From Lucifuga dentata (Eukaryota > Chordata > Actinopteri > Ophidiiformes > Bythitidae), in contig VXCM01000766.1 of NCBI GenBank assembly GCA_014773175.1, positions 48,155-112,154 on the forward strand: a DNA stretch of 64,000 nucleotides, written 5' to 3'. This document shows positions 61,354-64,000 of the stretch, piece by piece. The translations under genes were made by a program, and so were the position numbers. The notes under the pieces are model-generated. The model had not been told where the DNA came from. It was given only the letters and a program-made list of their open reading frames with translations, and did no database searches. The first letter of the stretch is position 1. Each line of letters opens with the position of its first letter.

Positions 61354-62216
61354 GTTGTAAGCGCACATTTTTCCTTTAACACCCACGTAAAAGTCAACAG
61401 GAAGTGGTTGAGTGATGACTTTATAGTGGAAGCAGGAGGAGCAGTCAGTGTTTTATCAGTTCTCTGGCACATCTTGCACAGCTGTGTCACTCTTTCCATG
61501 TCATGGTCAGCTAGCATGTGGCAGCCGACCTCCTCTCTCGCATATCTTCTTCTTCTTGAGGCCTTTGGGCTGCGCTGCAAAATGTAAAAAAAAAATTTCC
61601 TTTTCGCTCTCTCGGCATCTCGGTGTTGCTGTCTGTCTTTCCCTCCATCTCTCCTTGTCTCCATCTTTCACTCTTCCGGCCTGCCAACTCCTTATTCATC
61701 AGTCTGAATGAACACGGAGCCAAGATGACAGATAGGTGGAGATTCGGAAAGAGAGAGAGAGAAAAGTAGCACAAGTTGTCCCAGAACTTTTCCCCAGATG
61801 TAATACAAACTAAGACCATGCACACCAGGCCAATAAAAAGCCCCGGCTGCTCGTTCCCTGACACTTGGATGCCAGCTCCACTGTGGTTTCAGCCAATGAG
61901 CTCACCCCTTTGAAAATAACAGTAGTGACATCACTGTTTTGGCCTATCGTAGCTCCCACCCAGTTAGGAGTCAGAGGTAACCCGCAGTGATGGGAGGAAG
62001 AGGCAAGAAATGGACGGAAATAAAGAGAAAGGGGAAAAGATGGGAAGAGGTTTTTTATTTAAAGATAATAGGGAGGGTTTATTATATGCATAAGAAAAGA
62101 AAGGAGAGGGCAAGGCCGGATTAAACAAGGGAGACAAAAATAGCTGCACGTGCATGGATACATAATTTTATAGAGTGTTCAAGCTAAAGCGGAAAGTCAA
62201 AAATGTTTGGTTTTTC
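61354..62216. other. Intergenic, no gene recognised
   Basis: Mixed low-complexity text; no exon, RNA gene or repeat family recognised. Confidence 0.4.
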
Positions 62217-62793
62217 TACGATGGCCATGAAGTGTAAAACCCAAACACAAAGTGCAAAACACATTTACAAATCAGAAAACACTTTTACAATTTACAAAAC
62301 ACTTTTACAATTTCAAAAACACTTTTACAATTTATAAAACAGTTTTACAATTTAGAAAAAACTTTTACAATTTCAGAAACACTTTAACGACTGACAAAAC
62401 GGAAAAGATAGGAACAATGGTTCTTGTTTGCGATTGGCACCCATGTTGGTTACTTTTTTTCAAAGGAACTATGCGGAACATTATAACTCCATTATAACTC
62501 CTCTGAAGTGTTGCACATAACTTTTAAGCCAAGTTTTAAAACATTCTCTCTATTGTTGCTGCTCCCGCAACAATAGAGAGAATGAGGCAGATTTTTTTTC
62601 TAGTTTTTCTTTCGGTTCCTTTGAAAAAAAAAGTAACTGACATGGGTGCTGTCCAATCACAAACAAAAATCTTTGTCCCTACTGTTTCCATTTCATCAAA
62701 CCTTAAAGTGTTTCTGAATTTGTTGAAGTGTTTTCGAAATTGTAAATGTGTTTTGCACTTCGTGTTTGTGTTTTACACTTCACAGCCACCGTA
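62217..62793. mobile_element. Fold-back element: 577-bp near-complete palindrome
   Basis: The two halves are inverted copies. Ends: TACGATGGCCATGAAGTGTA on the left and, complemented, TACGGTGGCTGTGAAGTGTA on the right. The next blocks also pair (AAGTGCAAAACACATTTACA; GATTGG..CACCCATGT; TACTTTTTTTCAAAGGAAC). The centre is a perfect 18-bp stem (62542-62559 with 62567-62584) and a 7-base loop. The arms contain short tandem TTTACAATTT units on the left side. No coding capacity. Confidence 0.88.
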
Positions 62794-64000
62794 CTTTTCT
62801 GCTGAATGCAATTTATTTTCTTCCATTTTTACTTTTAGGTTGACTATTTTACAAAATTTTACAAAATTTTCTTTCTGNCCACATTAGCTGAAGTAGCAGC
62901 TGCTGTTGATGACACCTCCTTGTGCTGACCTCCTGACCTTTCAGCTTTGACCTCTGCCGGTCCAGTCGCCTTCCAGGAACGTCCCACGCCACGCCCACAC
63001 AAACCCATTCCATGTAACGGCCAGTAAAGCTTGTTGAGACCTACAAACACCGTGTAACGAGCTTGTGAGCCACTTATACAATGATTGATGTTGAGTGTCA
63101 TTTCTCTAGAATGATGGTAGCTGGTTTGGGAAAAGCAGAAAAAAGAAGAAAAAGAAGAAACTGATGATGACATTTGTTCTGGATTCAGCTTTTGAGGATT
63201 TAATGAGCCCCGTTTTCTCAAGAGATGTGACGATAATGATTTGAATTACCAACCCTGTGGTCACAGCCTCGCTTCGGTAACCTTGAGGGGGTTAATGTCG
63301 CCTTCCTCTCCCCGTGATGGTGCTTTTGAGGGGGGTCTTGGGATGGTGCTTGTGTGTGTGATTGGAGGGGTGGGGGGAGTAGAATGGGTGAAGAGACGGA
63401 GAGGGAGATCCCTATTTGTTTGTTTTGCCCTCCAGACATGTCCGAGAGCAGATTAAGGGATTTAGCTGGGGGGTGGCACAGGAGGGACTTAAACTCTGAA
63501 CCCATCACCATGCTGGGGTTGATGAACACTCACAGCCACAAGGGAGGGNGGGGGGGGGGGGGCATCCAAACAAATCAAGATAGGTTTTTTTTGTTCCTCA
63601 GTTTAGATAAAAGCAATAGTAGGGAGTGGTTTGACAGAGGGACGGTGGATGTTGGGGTGTTGCGTGGTCATGTTTTGGCACACTGAAACCTTGTAGCAGC
63701 CCTCTGATCTTCTTGTTCTAGCCCTAATCCCAACCTTAAGCACCAAGAGAATTAGGGTCCCAAAAATCTTTGCCAGCACTTACACGCAACGGCTTTCTTA
63801 GAGAACGGGGCATCTCTATTAGCAGGGATATTTAGTTGTATTTATCGAGCTATGCTTTGAAATTTCCCTCTGAGCTGCAGATCGTTAACAGATATGTTGT
63901 TAGCTGTTCTGAACAAAAGGAAAAGCCACAGCTGTTAGCACCGTTGCTTCTTTTTCTTGTGTGTGTGTGTGTGTTTGACAACCACCACCGTGCAGCACCA
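62794..64000. other. Intergenic, no gene recognised
   Basis: Contains an N at 62878, a G-run broken by an N near 63548, and a TG run at about 63959-63975. No exon recognised on either strand. Confidence 0.4.

Noticed and set aside
1..64000. tRNA, rRNA or microRNA genes
   Set aside because: No stretch showed convincing tRNA box A/B with cloverleaf, rRNA sequence or a known hairpin by eye. A covariance-model search would be needed to exclude small RNAs.

Overview
The window looks like nuclear DNA from a ray-finned (teleost-like) fish. Evidence is the compact multi-exon vertebrate genes with GT/AG introns, fish-type Tc1, Rex3-like, L2 and hAT repeat relics, many CA/TG microsatellites, and gene products that resemble vertebrate proteins. 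Species cannot be fixed from sequence alone. No bacterial, phage, CRISPR or operon-like structure is present. The assembly is a draft: single Ns sit inside homopolymers, or between two identical 62-67 bp copies that look like unmerged contig overlaps (seven cases).

Layout, left to right. (1) About 1.3-3.0 kb, minus strand: the first two coding exons of a TNF-ligand-like type II membrane protein, with a TATA promoter. Its TNF-homology exons would lie beyond the left edge. (2) 5.7-11.0 kb, minus: a complete six-exon spermidine/spermine (thialysine) acetyltransferase gene, sat2. Its last intron hosts a decayed Tc1 transposon with a Rex3-like LINE tail inserted into it. (3) 11-27 kb: no gene; LINE relics, MITEs and a roughly 1 kb minisatellite. 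(4) 27.2-31.2 kb, plus: a three-exon gene for a PTB-domain adapter, carrying a 67-base assembly duplication that I correct for. (5) 33.3-36.8 kb, minus: a six-exon gene for a protein of about 225 residues that I do not recognise, with a three-codon first exon. (6) 37.5-39.2 kb: a hAT transposon relic with a perfect 8-bp target duplication, next to two CTCF-like motifs. (7) 39.6-45.5 kb, minus: complete 19-exon man2b2 (GH38 alpha-mannosidase, 1016 residues). (8) 45.8-48.1 kb, plus: complete three-exon smim20, head-to-head with man2b2 across a 262-bp shared promoter containing a perfect CRE. (9) 48.1-64 kb: no gene recognised; repeats, a pyrimidine-rich kilobase, a MITE family and a fold-back palindrome.

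The genes do not form a pathway. sat2 acts on polyamines or thialysine, man2b2 in lysosomal N-glycan breakdown, smim20 in the mitochondrial inner membrane (cytochrome c oxidase assembly) and as the phoenixin precursor, and the TNF-like and PTB genes in signalling. In human, SAT2 and TNFSF12/13 lie together on 17p13, while MAN2B2 and SMIM20 lie on 4p, so the window joins two human syntenies. The most unusual structures are the 577-bp fold-back palindrome at 62.2-62.8 kb, the four-copy TTTAAAGGACCATAC repeat family, and the shared CRE at three promoters.
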